49,598 nucleotides of DNA from a virus. A model generated the notes under the pieces. The model had not been told where the DNA came from. It saw only the letters and a list, made by a program, of their open reading frames with translations, and did no database searches. The translations under genes and the position numbers were made by a program. Of this stretch, positions 8,501-19,400 are shown piece after piece. Where the stretch lies: the IMG/VR virus record IMGVR_UViG_3300010334_000086, positions 1 through 49,598 of that record, one strand, 5' to 3'. How positions within the stretch are numbered: position 1 is the first letter of the stretch; the number at the start of each line of letters is the position of its first letter.

Positions 8501-10483
8501 ATCTTTTATCATGGACTCGTCATATATTAGATCTCCTATTTTATCTGATATAGGTCCAAAAATTTTAGCAGCATCTAGATAGTTTTGCATTTCTTCTGAA
8601 AACAAAGACAATTCTTTGTTAGTAGAATCTTCAGATGTAGCAGGTCTATCTTTATAGATGGCATTATAATCATTTAATATAGCTTCACCACTTTTTCTTG
8701 TAGTTTCAATTACATCAATTAAAGGCATTAAGTTATTAGTTCCTTGTATAATACGAATAGCTTTTCTGATTTCATTCATACGAGCAAACTTAAATTCTCT
8801 ATCAGTTTCATCTGTAGCTTCTTGCTTTTCCACTTGAGCTAATAAGGCATTTAGATTTGATATAACTTCATCTAAAGCTTTTTCTCCTGTAGATTCAGTT
8901 TCTTCTGATACAGGAATAAGATATAGTTCGTCAATAGGATCTAATTTAGATTTGTCCACAGAACCTATAGCAATTCCACTAAGAATAAGTTTAGAGTTTT
9001 CAACTTTAGGGTTCTGTTTAGAAAACTCCATAGAAATAGGAATAGCTCTTATCATTCCAAATTCTTTTATACCGTAGTTTTCTTTTAACATTTTTTTATA
9101 TGTACCTAATTGGATGTTAAATGCTCCTTGTTTAAACCAAGCAACATCGTCTCCTTTTATATGCATAAATTTCCAGTCTAGAATATGAGCCTTTCCTGTA
9201 TGATCAATAGCTAAAAAATCTATAGTTCCAGCTTCTTTCTCTTTCTTGTCATATATAACTACTTCTGAATATACAGCAGGGTTTTCTCCATTAGGACCCT
9301 TAAGACTTTCTATAAGATCTACATAATATGTCTCAAGTTTATCATACATTGCTTGAGATTCTAGTTTAAATTTCTTAGGTCTAGGTAATGGGTTCTCTCT
9401 TCTTGTTCCATCTGGATTGTAATACCTACTATGAATTTCTTCAAGATCAGCATGTCCTGCTATTCCATAATCTCTTTTTAGATTATTGAAAGCTTCTTCT
9501 TCTTTGGAAAATATTTTACCTGGAAATCTTTTTTTATACCATGCTTTAACTCTATCAGTAACCCTATTTACAATTCTAGCATATGTTCCATCTGGTTGTT
9601 GAATCTCATACCAGTTGTTAGCTTCTTCAGAATCTAATAATATAGCATCTGGTTTTTCATCATTGTATACTTTTTTTACAAGATTGTCCGTTTCTTCTCT
9701 TTTCTTATTGAATTCAGATTGTTCTGGTGATAGTTGATAATATATCTCTCCACTTTTAATGTCTTCTATTGTACCAGCCTCACCTGCTATTATCTTAGCT
9801 CCAGCTTCTTCAAATATATTTATATTAGATTTTCCATATATACCACTAAAGAAATCCATCATTCTATTCCACATTCTTCTAAGGAAAGATTGATTTTCTT
9901 CTAGTCTAAGTTCAGGGAATTCTGTAGATCCTTCATTCTCATATACAATAACTTCAGCTAATAGTTTACCTATAGCTTCTATTTTAATCTTACGTATATC
10001 TGGTTTACCATTAGATAATTGATAGTTCTTATTATCTTTATATTCCTCTAATGTCTTCTTATATATCTGGAACCTATCAATCTTACCTATCATTTCTGTA
10101 ACCATTTTAGGATTGGTTTGCTCTAACATACCAAAACCTAAATGCACCATTTCCTCTGTAAGAGCTACATCTTCTTTTCCTGTAGCTACAGCAATCACTC
10201 CCTTAGCAAGGTCAGCTACAGCATTAATACCCTTAGAATCAAGTCCTGTAGCTTTTGCATACGCAGCTAGTTCTTGAATATCAATTCCCATTTTCTTAGC
10301 AGCTTCTTTAATCTTTGCTATAGTTTCTGGAGAAGCTTTAGAACTTTCTGTTCCCTTTAGTTGTGCATATTCTTCTGATGGAACTTCTCCTTCATATCTA
10401 TCCCATAGATAGTAGGCTCTGTCTGTTCCAACAGATGCTTCTAATGTTTTCCAAGATTCTAAGTTTATATTAGGACATGTCAT
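5591..10483 (-). CDS. Giant virion cargo protein with PD-(D/E)XK nuclease domain
   Basis: This 1630-residue protein directly follows the giant RNA polymerase gene (1 base between stop and start). Near residue 90-120 is a zincin-like segment, LTEEMVHLGFGML, with EExxH where metallopeptidases have HExxH. Residues 400-465 hold a complete RecB/Cas4-type PD-(D/E)XK core: E407, D422 in GTIDF, D436-W-K438 in ILDWKF, and Q458/Y462 in QLGTY. The middle is charged and helical, with coiled-coil-like stretches. The C-terminal third carries WTNSMMVFKGWIPKLMDTRF (about residue 1400), of a type I know from very large internal proteins of gut and aquatic phages, and a hydrophobic helix (LASMIGVMLSLGFIAP). 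It is probably packaged and injected; the nuclease might act on host or phage DNA. Nuclease assignment is confident from motifs; injection is inference. Confidence 0.8.
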   Translation of the reverse strand: MTCPNINLESWKTLEASVGTDRAYYLWDRYEGEVPSEEYAQLKGTESSKASPETIAKIKEAAKKMGIDIQELAAYAKATGLDSKGINAVADLAKGVIAVATGKEDVALTEEMVHLGFGMLEQTNPKMVTEMIGKIDRFQIYKKTLEEYKDNKNYQLSNGKPDIRKIKIEAIGKLLAEVIVYENEGSTEFPELRLEENQSFLRRMWNRMMDFFSGIYGKSNINIFEEAGAKIIAGEAGTIEDIKSGEIYYQLSPEQSEFNKKREETDNLVKKVYNDEKPDAILLDSEEANNWYEIQQPDGTYARIVNRVTDRVKAWYKKRFPGKIFSKEEEAFNNLKRDYGIAGHADLEEIHSRYYNPDGTRRENPLPRPKKFKLESQAMYDKLETYYVDLIESLKGPNGENPAVYSEVVIYDKKEKEAGTIDFLAIDHTGKAHILDWKFMHIKGDDVAWFKQGAFNIQLGTYKKMLKENYGIKEFGMIRAIPISMEFSKQNPKVENSKLILSGIAIGSVDKSKLDPIDELYLIPVSEETESTGEKALDEVISNLNALLAQVEKQEATDETDREFKFARMNEIRKAIRIIQGTNNLMPLIDVIETTRKSGEAILNDYNAIYKDRPATSEDSTNKELSLFSEEMQNYLDAAKIFGPISDKIGDLIYDESMIKDAKTEAQKEYLANAKEIKENLEKESRDIRKTATSLTAAQLEFADKHIGQRNLVTGLTTAEAVVKGLASLFRGVSELPMASLELLTKLTRNAQGKASKESLVSVDRLMNIRKKLMERGGDIRSIVQKIYQKDDKGGIVNKLIYRYQKEFNETVDKKADEGGDKQWLLQNIDVEGYKKEADELIKTQIDRINKLQYPGSQQEVENRIDKEIQLVKDKYDIDSKNFNGWNNYVIKRHPLEKWQSKEYLDVKNDADLFELYTLINEINSEAKDSGYISGMVSKTFLPFIRKNLAEELTWNNSLTVMSKFADKISDSLKLQPGEVGYGNINQITGELENSIPKYYTYDFTYKDGVNDYSDVSEDIFKNMILYVQQLNKYKYLSEIEGQLKLVKNVEEIKGHLKTDKAGNVIRVDGIIKPEKGNEANLKIYDDFLRTLLYGQKYVLSDADTPILKGIREGINKLVGREVFKLNEEASPKSLIKTIDAVNRGFRMKALGFNIISGAVNIFGANIQVATQAGNYFKAREVAKNEKKLLSQSFNSDEDKKIFAELMNTFMPLKDDPATEEYKKAGMSKFTNLNLGDMLMVFFREPEILMEKSIFLTLLQNSIIENGKIVNIREFVKSKYKDRYSSGSNYSEIKKKMDTEVEELKRTRSIDAIKKLENGKLVIPGLDLTDQTEIQRLTNLSRTIARNATGGMSDGDKNRMALSVWTNSMMVFKGWIPKLMDTRFSEFRKVSDDFSVTIDNEGVSQGQKYDVGRIRLFGGVLMNMIHDKSFHLANILSVNDKGIAQLDKMYEEYAKKYEDSTGKKLTMTPEDFKDMIINNLRNQLKEFGILASMIGVMLSLGFIAPDDDKDKAAKNAHRFAQKVVDKFIGELSFFYNPLEIEKLLEGGMFPAIGLVSDFTKFTNNFMAEVTGEDFSSSTNTPEEVRKKAQPIKYAMKMAPVTTQLVSWLSIISSDFAKEYDVTIPAKSGIK

Positions 10484-10484
10484 G

Positions 10485-13400
10485 TTAACACTTTGATTTT
10501 ATTTGTTTACCTAATTCTGTTTGTAATTGTGCAAGGGTAGCCATTTCTGATGGACTAAGTCCTTTTGATTTCTTCTTAGCTTCTAATGCTTCTATTTCAC
10601 TCTTAACATCATCACTTACAGCTTGTGTAGGTTTAGAAGATGATATCTTTTTTCCTAATTGTTCTTCTACATGTTTACCAATTATATCTACAAACGTATT
10701 TGCTAACTGATTAGTAAGTTGAGCAAATCTTTTTTCTACAGCAACAGTTCTTCTATCAGTAGAAGATATATCACTAGTATTCATCTCTCTCAACTCTTCT
10801 GCTAAAGACCTTAAAGTATTTAATCTTTTTTTATCTTCCTCATTAATAAAATCAAATTCATTAAGATTTAAATCAGCAAGTATTTGTATATTACTAGATA
10901 CACTAATAATACTAGATTTAAAAGAATTTAATCTACCTTTAGGTCTAGGACCCTCATTAAAATCAGATGACAATACTACTTCAGCATAGCCATATTTATC
11001 TAATCTTTCCTTAAGTCCTTCTATAGGAGTCCTTTCTTCATTATTCATAACTGGTTCAGCTTCTGCCAAAGGTACAACTTTTTTTGCTGTTTTATCAATA
11101 GATTTAAAGAAAGGAACAATTGTTGCATCAGAAACTTCACCAGAAGTAAGCTTCTTCTTCTTTTTATCAAATGTTTCTTCCACCTTTATAAAGCCATTGT
11201 TTATCTTAGAAGCTTTGGCTACATTATAAAACTCATTAGCTTTGAAAGAATCACCCCAAGCATTAATCATTTTATATACAAATTGTTCTCTTATTTCTCC
11301 CTTACTATCTACATAAGAAGATATTAATGGAACTCCCTCACTTTCATAAACCTTTTGGAAAAGTCCCTTATTTATATAAGAGTAATCTCCAATTCTTTTC
11401 ATCTCTCTAATCTTTTGATCCCTGGTGATTTTATTTTTTATATCCTCTGGTGTTAATATTGAATCTTTACTCCAGGTATATACAATTACATCAGATGCTG
11501 ATTCTTTACTATACATGGATAGTGTCATCACTTGAGGAATCTTACCATCTGATATTGCACTTTTTATTTTCTTATCTAAAAATTGCATATTACCATTATA
11601 GTATCTCTCTCCTTTTGATACAAAAGATGTTGCTTTCATATTAGGAACAATGTCTGAATTATTCCAATTGTTTCTCTCAAATACTTTTAATGTTAAGAAA
11701 TCTGTCAGATTAACTTTACTTTCTATATTTGCTATTGTATCATTATACACTTCTTTGAAATCTTCATAAGGAAGCAATGATGTAAATGATATTGGAGAAT
11801 TTTCTAGTCCTGATTGTAATACAGAAAGAGCAACTAGTTCTTTGTAAATATTTGCGTCTTTTGTATCTTTTACATATTCCTTTATATCTTCAAATGCAGA
11901 AATGATTTGATTTTGGTCATAAACCTTATTGTCTTTATTTTTAATTTTAATATTATTAACTCCTCCTTCTTTTTGTGAGAAGTCTGGTTTTATTAAATTA
12001 ATAACTTGATTCTCATATAAAGCATGACTTTTATCTTTTAAAATATCTTTTACAAATGTATTAACTTTTTTTGCAATATTTGTATCCTTGTTTACTAGAT
12101 AGTCTTTTACAAATCTACTTAGAGGAAGTCCCTTTACATTATTTTCATTTGTCTGTACAGCCCAGTCAAATACATTCATTACAATTTTTTGAGCAAGCTT
12201 TACAAAATCTCTATCTGGTTCATCAATAAAATCATACAAGATTTTCTGTACCACTTGTCTCATTGGTTTTTGATCTGATACAAGTATTTCAGAATATGCA
12301 TCTCTAACATCATGTATCTTTTCTGATAAATCTCCTATGTGTGAGTTTTCAAGAAGTTCTTCTACTCCAGAAAATATTGTATTAAGTGCTTGTTTTAATT
12401 GTTCTTCTTTCTTAAATACTAAAGTTCCATCATTAAATGATGCAGTGTCAAAGTTAGTTCCTTGTGTAACTTTAAACATTTGCTCAGCCATCTTAGCATA
12501 TTTCAAAAACTCATCTAATATATAATGTTGCTCAGCAGCTTGTATTGGAGTAAACTTTTCTTGTCCAATAGATTTATAAAGACTTGTTTCTGTAGGAAGA
12601 GTTTTTATTTTATTAATATCTGCTTTAGTAGTTCCATAATCACCTTTTACAATTTCTACAAACTTATCCATAAATAAATAAGAGTACCCAGCATTTTCAA
12701 TGGTTTTTAAATAATTACGAATAATAGGTTGATTCATAAAATATCCTATTGTATCAATTGGAACTCCAACTTTAGCTAGGAACAAGAATGTACTTGCTAC
12801 ATTTGGTGTAGCACCTAATTCCATAATCCAAGCTCCTTTTGATATATCTACATATCCATCAATAAACTGTCCTATAATATCTGATATAGTTTCTCCATTT
12901 GTATTTTTAATCATAGAAAGAGTGGCTTTGCCATCAATCATATTATATGCAGGATTACCATCTTTATCTCTAAAGTTAACAATAGCATCACCTATCCATT
13001 TCTGATCTTGTGCACTTAATATTTTAATTCTATCTCTATCAATACTAATAAGTTGACGTTGGTTTAATGAATGATTTGTTTGATTTACAGCAGCAATGCC
13101 CACTGCATATTTACCTGTAACAAATGCATGTCTAACTCTTGACATGAATTCCCTATGAAGCATGTTTGATGTAGCAGTTGATTCTAATGATTCTATACCA
13201 AGTTTCTTTGTAATTTTTTCAGATAGAGTCTTTAGCTGGTCAGAAGAGTTTGGCTGAATTAATCTATCAAAATTCATTTTGTTAGAAATTAAATTTTGCA
13301 AAGATTGCACATATGCATTTTCAAGAGACTTTCTAGTATTTTGTGCATTTATAGAAAGCTTTTCAAAATCTTCTATAGGCATAAGCTCATCCTTACTAGC

Positions 13401-16400
13401 TATTTCTTGAGCAACTTCAAAACTATTTTCAGTTTTAGCATCCTCATATATATCTGCAAGACTTTTAAACTCAGGAGACAATTCTAAATTAATAGCATTT
13501 GTTAAAGCTTTCTTATTCTTACGGAATTCTGATATAGCATTTTTTCTAATTTCATCAATAATCTCTTGCTTCATCCCCATCATTCTAAGTTCCTCAGAAT
13601 AAATATTAATAAGAGATTGTAAACGGTTCAACTCTTCATCATTAATAGTAGAATCTTCAGACATTCCTACAGCAAGAGCCATGTATCTTCTAATCTCTTC
13701 AGGTCCTTTGATTTTTCTAAGACTCATTTCATTTTTCAATTGCCAGAAAGGTGCTTGAGTTTCTTCTCCTAATCTAAAGAATACAGTGTGACCCATATCA
13801 AACAACTCCTGTAAATAGTCTTCTTGTGCTGTAGTTTTTAATAATCCTTCTTCACCAACTCGAAGTTTCATTTCATCATACATCTCATTAGCACGATCTT
13901 TTCTAATGTTTTGAACCTTGGCTTTTATTTTAGAAAGCTCAATTTCAAAATTAGATTTAATATTAGCAACCATTTGCTTAGAAAGAAACTTAACATATTG
14001 TCTAGTGTCTCTGTTTGAGTTCTCTCTAACCCAATGAACATATCTTTCTTTAGCTGTAGAATTTTCTTCTGTTAAAAATTTAATAAGACTAGGCTTACCA
14101 AAACGATTAACAAATATATTTTTTAAATATATAGATAATTTATCAATATCAAAATCCGATCCAGCCTTTTTAACTAATGCTGAAGGAACTACAACAGAGT
14201 CACCAAATTCTGTAGGAAGGAATTTTTTAATTCTAAATGCATCAATAGAGTTTTGTTTTTGTGTAGGAATACGAAATGCTATTCCAGCTAATATTTCTTT
14301 TCCTTCATCTGTAGTATTCAAATATTCAAGAAGAGCCTCATCTGTCATGTCACTTTCAAACCATCTAGCAACCATAATTTCACAAACTCTTTTACCATCT
14401 TCATCTACATAAAAATCAAGAATGTCAGATTTAAATGCTTTTTTCCCACTTGCAGTTGTTACAGCAGCCATCTTATTATCTTCTAAGAAACTAGAAGAAA
14501 CCTGAACTTTAAGTCCACCAGGCATTTTAGGACGAACAACTCTACTATCTGCTATTGAATATAATATATCTCTAATTTGTCTGTATGCAGGAGTAGCTTC
14601 AATTACCACTTCTCCACTAAGAAATCCAGCTAATGAATCTTCTATATTATCATTAGTTTCTCTTTTTAAAACCTCTTCTCTTAATAATGTAGCAGATTTT
14701 TCAAAGTTAGTTATCTCAAAAGTTTTCTCACCTTTACTATTAATAGTGTAAGTGATACCCATATCTTTCAAGAGAGTGTTAAAACCATGTTGAGTTAAAG
14801 ATTTTAACAACTCATGGTTAATAGAAATTTCTTTATATAAAGGAGACTGTTCTTTCTTTTGCTCTTCAGTTAGTGCTATCCATTTTGTATACCTATCATT
14901 GTATGTAAGCTTTTCATCATCTATAGAAAAATCTATTGGAACACCAGCTTCCATAAAATCTAATGTTGCAAGCTTTGTCATCTGAGAACCTCTTGTTAAA
15001 AACGAAGCATCCTTAGAAGGAACTTCTGATTGAACACTCATTATTGAAAAAGGTACAATCACTTTTCCTTTAAATAAAGTGTCATTAAAAGAACCATCCT
15101 CATTATAAACAGAATGTTTTGTTTCAGCTCCCACCTTTCTACCACTAGCAAATATTGCATAATCAATATCTTCTTTCTGCATTTTGTTATAAAGCTTCAT
15201 AGCAGTAGTTGGAATTGCTCTACCGTTCTCATCTTTTTTTGCAAGTTTATATAAAATTCTATACGACAAAGGATAGAGAGAATACTTATCCAACATTGCA
15301 TAATTTCTTCCATCGTTGTTTAACTTACTACCTGCTACAATTGGTTTACTAGGAGTGTATGCACTTCTAATCTCAGGATTTTGTTTGTCAAATTCAGCTA
15401 GTTCTTCAACACTTGCTCCAGATTTTTCAAGAGCTTCCCAAGCCATATCATACTTGTATTGAGCTTCTTCATTTTGATTCCAGTTTCCAGAACGAAGTCT
15501 AAAGTTTTTATGAGCAGATTGTATTATCATACCCCCACCATCTCCTTCTTCATAAGGTTTTTCATTATACCCTGGAAGATCATGTATAGTCATTACATCT
15601 TCCAATGTAACTGTATCAAATGAATCTTTATTAAAATCAATATATCCAGCATCTTTTTTATCAAATCCTTCATTATATACTTTATTTGCAGTAGAATTCC
15701 AACCTGAACTACCATGTACAATTGCTTGACGAGGAGAGTTAAAGTTTTTAATACGTTTTAATTCATCAGTATATTGATAAGGATCAGCATATAATAATTT
15801 ATGAAGCTCTATATTGTTAATCATAAAATTTACATTCATCACTTTGATATACTTAGTGATGTTGGCATCATCCATTGCTTTATTTTCCACATCTTTTATA
15901 TTATTCAAAGTCCAACCGCCTTCAACAGATTGTAATATATTATATTCTTTTAATGTTTGTTTAAATGTAGCTACATCAGCATTAATGAATTTACTAACAG
16001 CTAAATCAATTGCTGTCTTGTTTGCATCATACACCTCTTGAGGAGTTCCTTTTTCTCTAATAAGTTTATTATGCAGAGTGTCTCCTAATATGTCTTTAAA
16101 GAAACGAAGATCTGTATTCTTCTTTCCTTGATCTTTTACCTTTTCTGGAATATCTCTTTTCTCTCTAGAAAGTTCTAATTCAGATTTGAAATATCCTTCA
16201 AATACACCATGTATTCTTTTATCATTTAATAAGATTTGATCAAGAGTGATCTCGTTACCCATGTACATCATCCATTCTAATGAAGCATCTCCAGGTACAA
16301 GATTATTATAATACCCTTCTAGATTTAAGTTAAGTTCTTGTATAAGTCTTTGTCTGTATTTAAGTTTAGATGAAGGTGTTTGTTTTCCTGTTTCTTGATT

Positions 16401-19400
16401 CACTGTACCATCTACCCAACCAGGTTTCATAAAACCAGCTGCTTCTTTTATTTTATCTCCTAACTTAGATTTTGCATTAAACATTCTATCTAAAAGTACA
16501 GAGTTTTTAGAAAAAGAATCTGTAAGTAAATAAGCAAATGGTGTATTTTCTAACTCCTGTTTATTTTTAGCTTGAGATAAAGCATCAAAAAGATCACTAG
16601 CAGGATTACTTCCTATAAATGATTGAGTTCTTTCTCCTTTAACATTAAAAAATGTACTAGAGAATTCAGGATTTTCTATCTTAGCTTTAACTAAAGATAG
16701 AGATAATAAACGATTCTCTATTTCTAATGTTTTACCAGAGATGGTAGTTATTTTTGCAGCCTGAGATATACTTCTTCTAAGACCAGCAACAGCATCATTA
16801 AATGTTGCACGTTCATCACCTGGTAAATTTTTAATATCTTTTTCTTTAAATTGAATTCCTAATGTTTTTAAGAAGTCAATTTTTTGAGTGATAGTAGGAA
16901 GTTCAATTCCTTTTATAGATGATGGTTTTCCTACATAAGCTTTCTCCTCTTTTGAAAATTCAAAATAAGGATTTGTATTTTGAACAACTTCAACTAATGC
17001 ATTTTTAAATTCATCTTTAATTTGTCTTGCTGCACTAGCTAAATTAGAATCTCCAACTTGAGCAGATCCATCTTCAAATATATAAACATTCTTTACATCA
17101 GGACTTTGTTTCTTAAAGGTTTTCCATAATGCACTTAAAAGATCAAGCTCATGTTTTTGTTCTATTTCAGAATAGTTGAATTTAACATTAACGTCTTTAA
17201 TTCGTGTTAAACGAGTGTATAATAATTTATAATCAGGATTAACCAAAGCTAGTTGCCTAATTCTCTCAACCATTACATCAATATCTGGAGAAGTGTATGT
17301 AACATTCATTACTTTAATAAATGCTTCACTATCAGGAACAAGTTGTACACCACCAATAGAAGAAAGTGTATTATCATTACTATTTGCTGCTTTTCTTGGA
17401 AGTGATGCTAGTAATATTTTAATAGCTGGAGACGCTTTTCTAAAAGCATCTAACTTAATAGCTTCTTGTGCAACAGTATCTTTACCATTATTATCTTCAT
17501 CAGTAAGAACAATTATATCATTCTCATCAAATTCTATAGAAAACTTTTTAAGATATTCTGCATGTTTTTCTTTTAATGCCTCCCAATTCTTATTTATATT
17601 CTGATATAAAGATTTATATTTTATAATATTGGCTGCAATTTTTTCTTTCTGTTCTTTAGTATCACTCTTTTGTTTTTGAGCTACTCCAATATTTGCAAGA
17701 ACAGTTGCATCAAGATTTGCTTTTAATCTATCATATAGTTGTTTTCCATCAATATTTTCTACATTAAAAAGATTAGTCTTTTCTGAAAATACACTACGTA
17801 TTGTTTCATAAGTCATCTGATGCATTACATCATGTACAGTTTGACTTGGAAGTTTGATACGAGCTTCATCTTCAGCAGAAGCTGTAGCATTTTCAATATC
17901 TATAATTCCTCTATTAGCAAAAGCTAACTTAGAATTATAAGGAGAATATTGTTTATAATATCCAGTTCCTATTTTTTCAAATAAGGTTTCTGTATTATTT
18001 TTTGCAGATTTTCCAGTGAAGAAAGTTTTTATTGCATTCACTAAATCAGCAAATAGTCTGAGTATAATATTCTTCTTACCCTCTTGTTTAGCTGGCATTT
18101 TTTTGTAAAGAATATAATCTCTAAACTCTTCAGCCAATTGCTCTTTAACCTCTTGTGCAGAAGCATCACTATAAGCTATAGTTTTTCCTGTAGGTCTATC
18201 TACAAAAGTTCCTTTTCTTTCATTAAACTCTTTAACTACACTAGCTTGTTCTTCTGGAGAAGAGAACATTTTCCATACAGCCTCAAACACTTCATGATAC
18301 ACTGTACCTACTTCTGTTTCTTTAGATAGATAGATTGCTCCATCTTTTAACATTCCCCATAGTTCTTTACCATTAGAGTTTGTAATAGCATTCTTCACTC
18401 TATATACAGGTAGTAATGGGAAGTATGTAGATAACCACTTTTCAACATTTGCCCAATTTTCAGGAACTATTTCTTTATCAAGAAGATTTAATTTTATTCT
18501 AGCTTCTTCTTCACTAGATTTAGTGTTTGTAGCAGCATCAATTAACTTCTGTAACTCTGGATCTATCTCAGAGGATGCAATTTCTCCACCAAGATCTTCA
18601 AGATTTCCTTCTTCATATTCTTCTCCTTCCTCATCTTCAACAGAATAAGTCATGTTAGGTGATATAACTTCTGACTCACCTTCATCTTCATTCTCATCTT
18701 CATCCTCATCATCAACAGTAAATTTCATATCAGGTGATATAATTGCTGATTCTTTATCTAACTTTTCAAATTCTGGTTTTATTAAACCTTGTATTTTGTT
18801 ACCTATATTTTTTAATATTTTTTCTCTATCAACATTATAAATAGACATTAATTGCTGAATGATTTCCTCATTGTCTTCTGCAAATTCTCCTTTTGTAAAA
18901 GTTGTAATTGTTCCTCTTGGTGTTAGTAAAAATTTAATATTTCCTACCACCTCTCCTTCTTTATTTACAAAAGGAACACTGTTTTCTGTTTTAGAATCAA
19001 ATACAAATTTGCTAGATTTAGTTGTTGTTTTTTTTGCCTCTTTAATTTCTTTTGGTCCACCAATAACAACAACTCCTTTCTTTGGACTTTTGTTTATCTT
19101 TGGCATAACAAAGGTATCTTCATCATAATCTATAGTGAAATAAATTCCTTCTCTATTAGTTTCTCCCTCTTTGATAGGTTTCATTCTTGTTGTAAGAGGA
19201 ATTTCTTCTGGCTTTCTTCCTTCTCCAGATAATAGAAATGATTGATAGTTATCCCATTCTTTTGTTTCTATTTTACCATCTTTAGATACGGAAGTTATTT
19301 GTTCGTATGGTGCATTCCAATTAAGATTTTTACCACCTTTGATTAATGTAGCGTTAGTGTTATTATACATGTTCTGTAATAACTTTACAATATCATCTTT

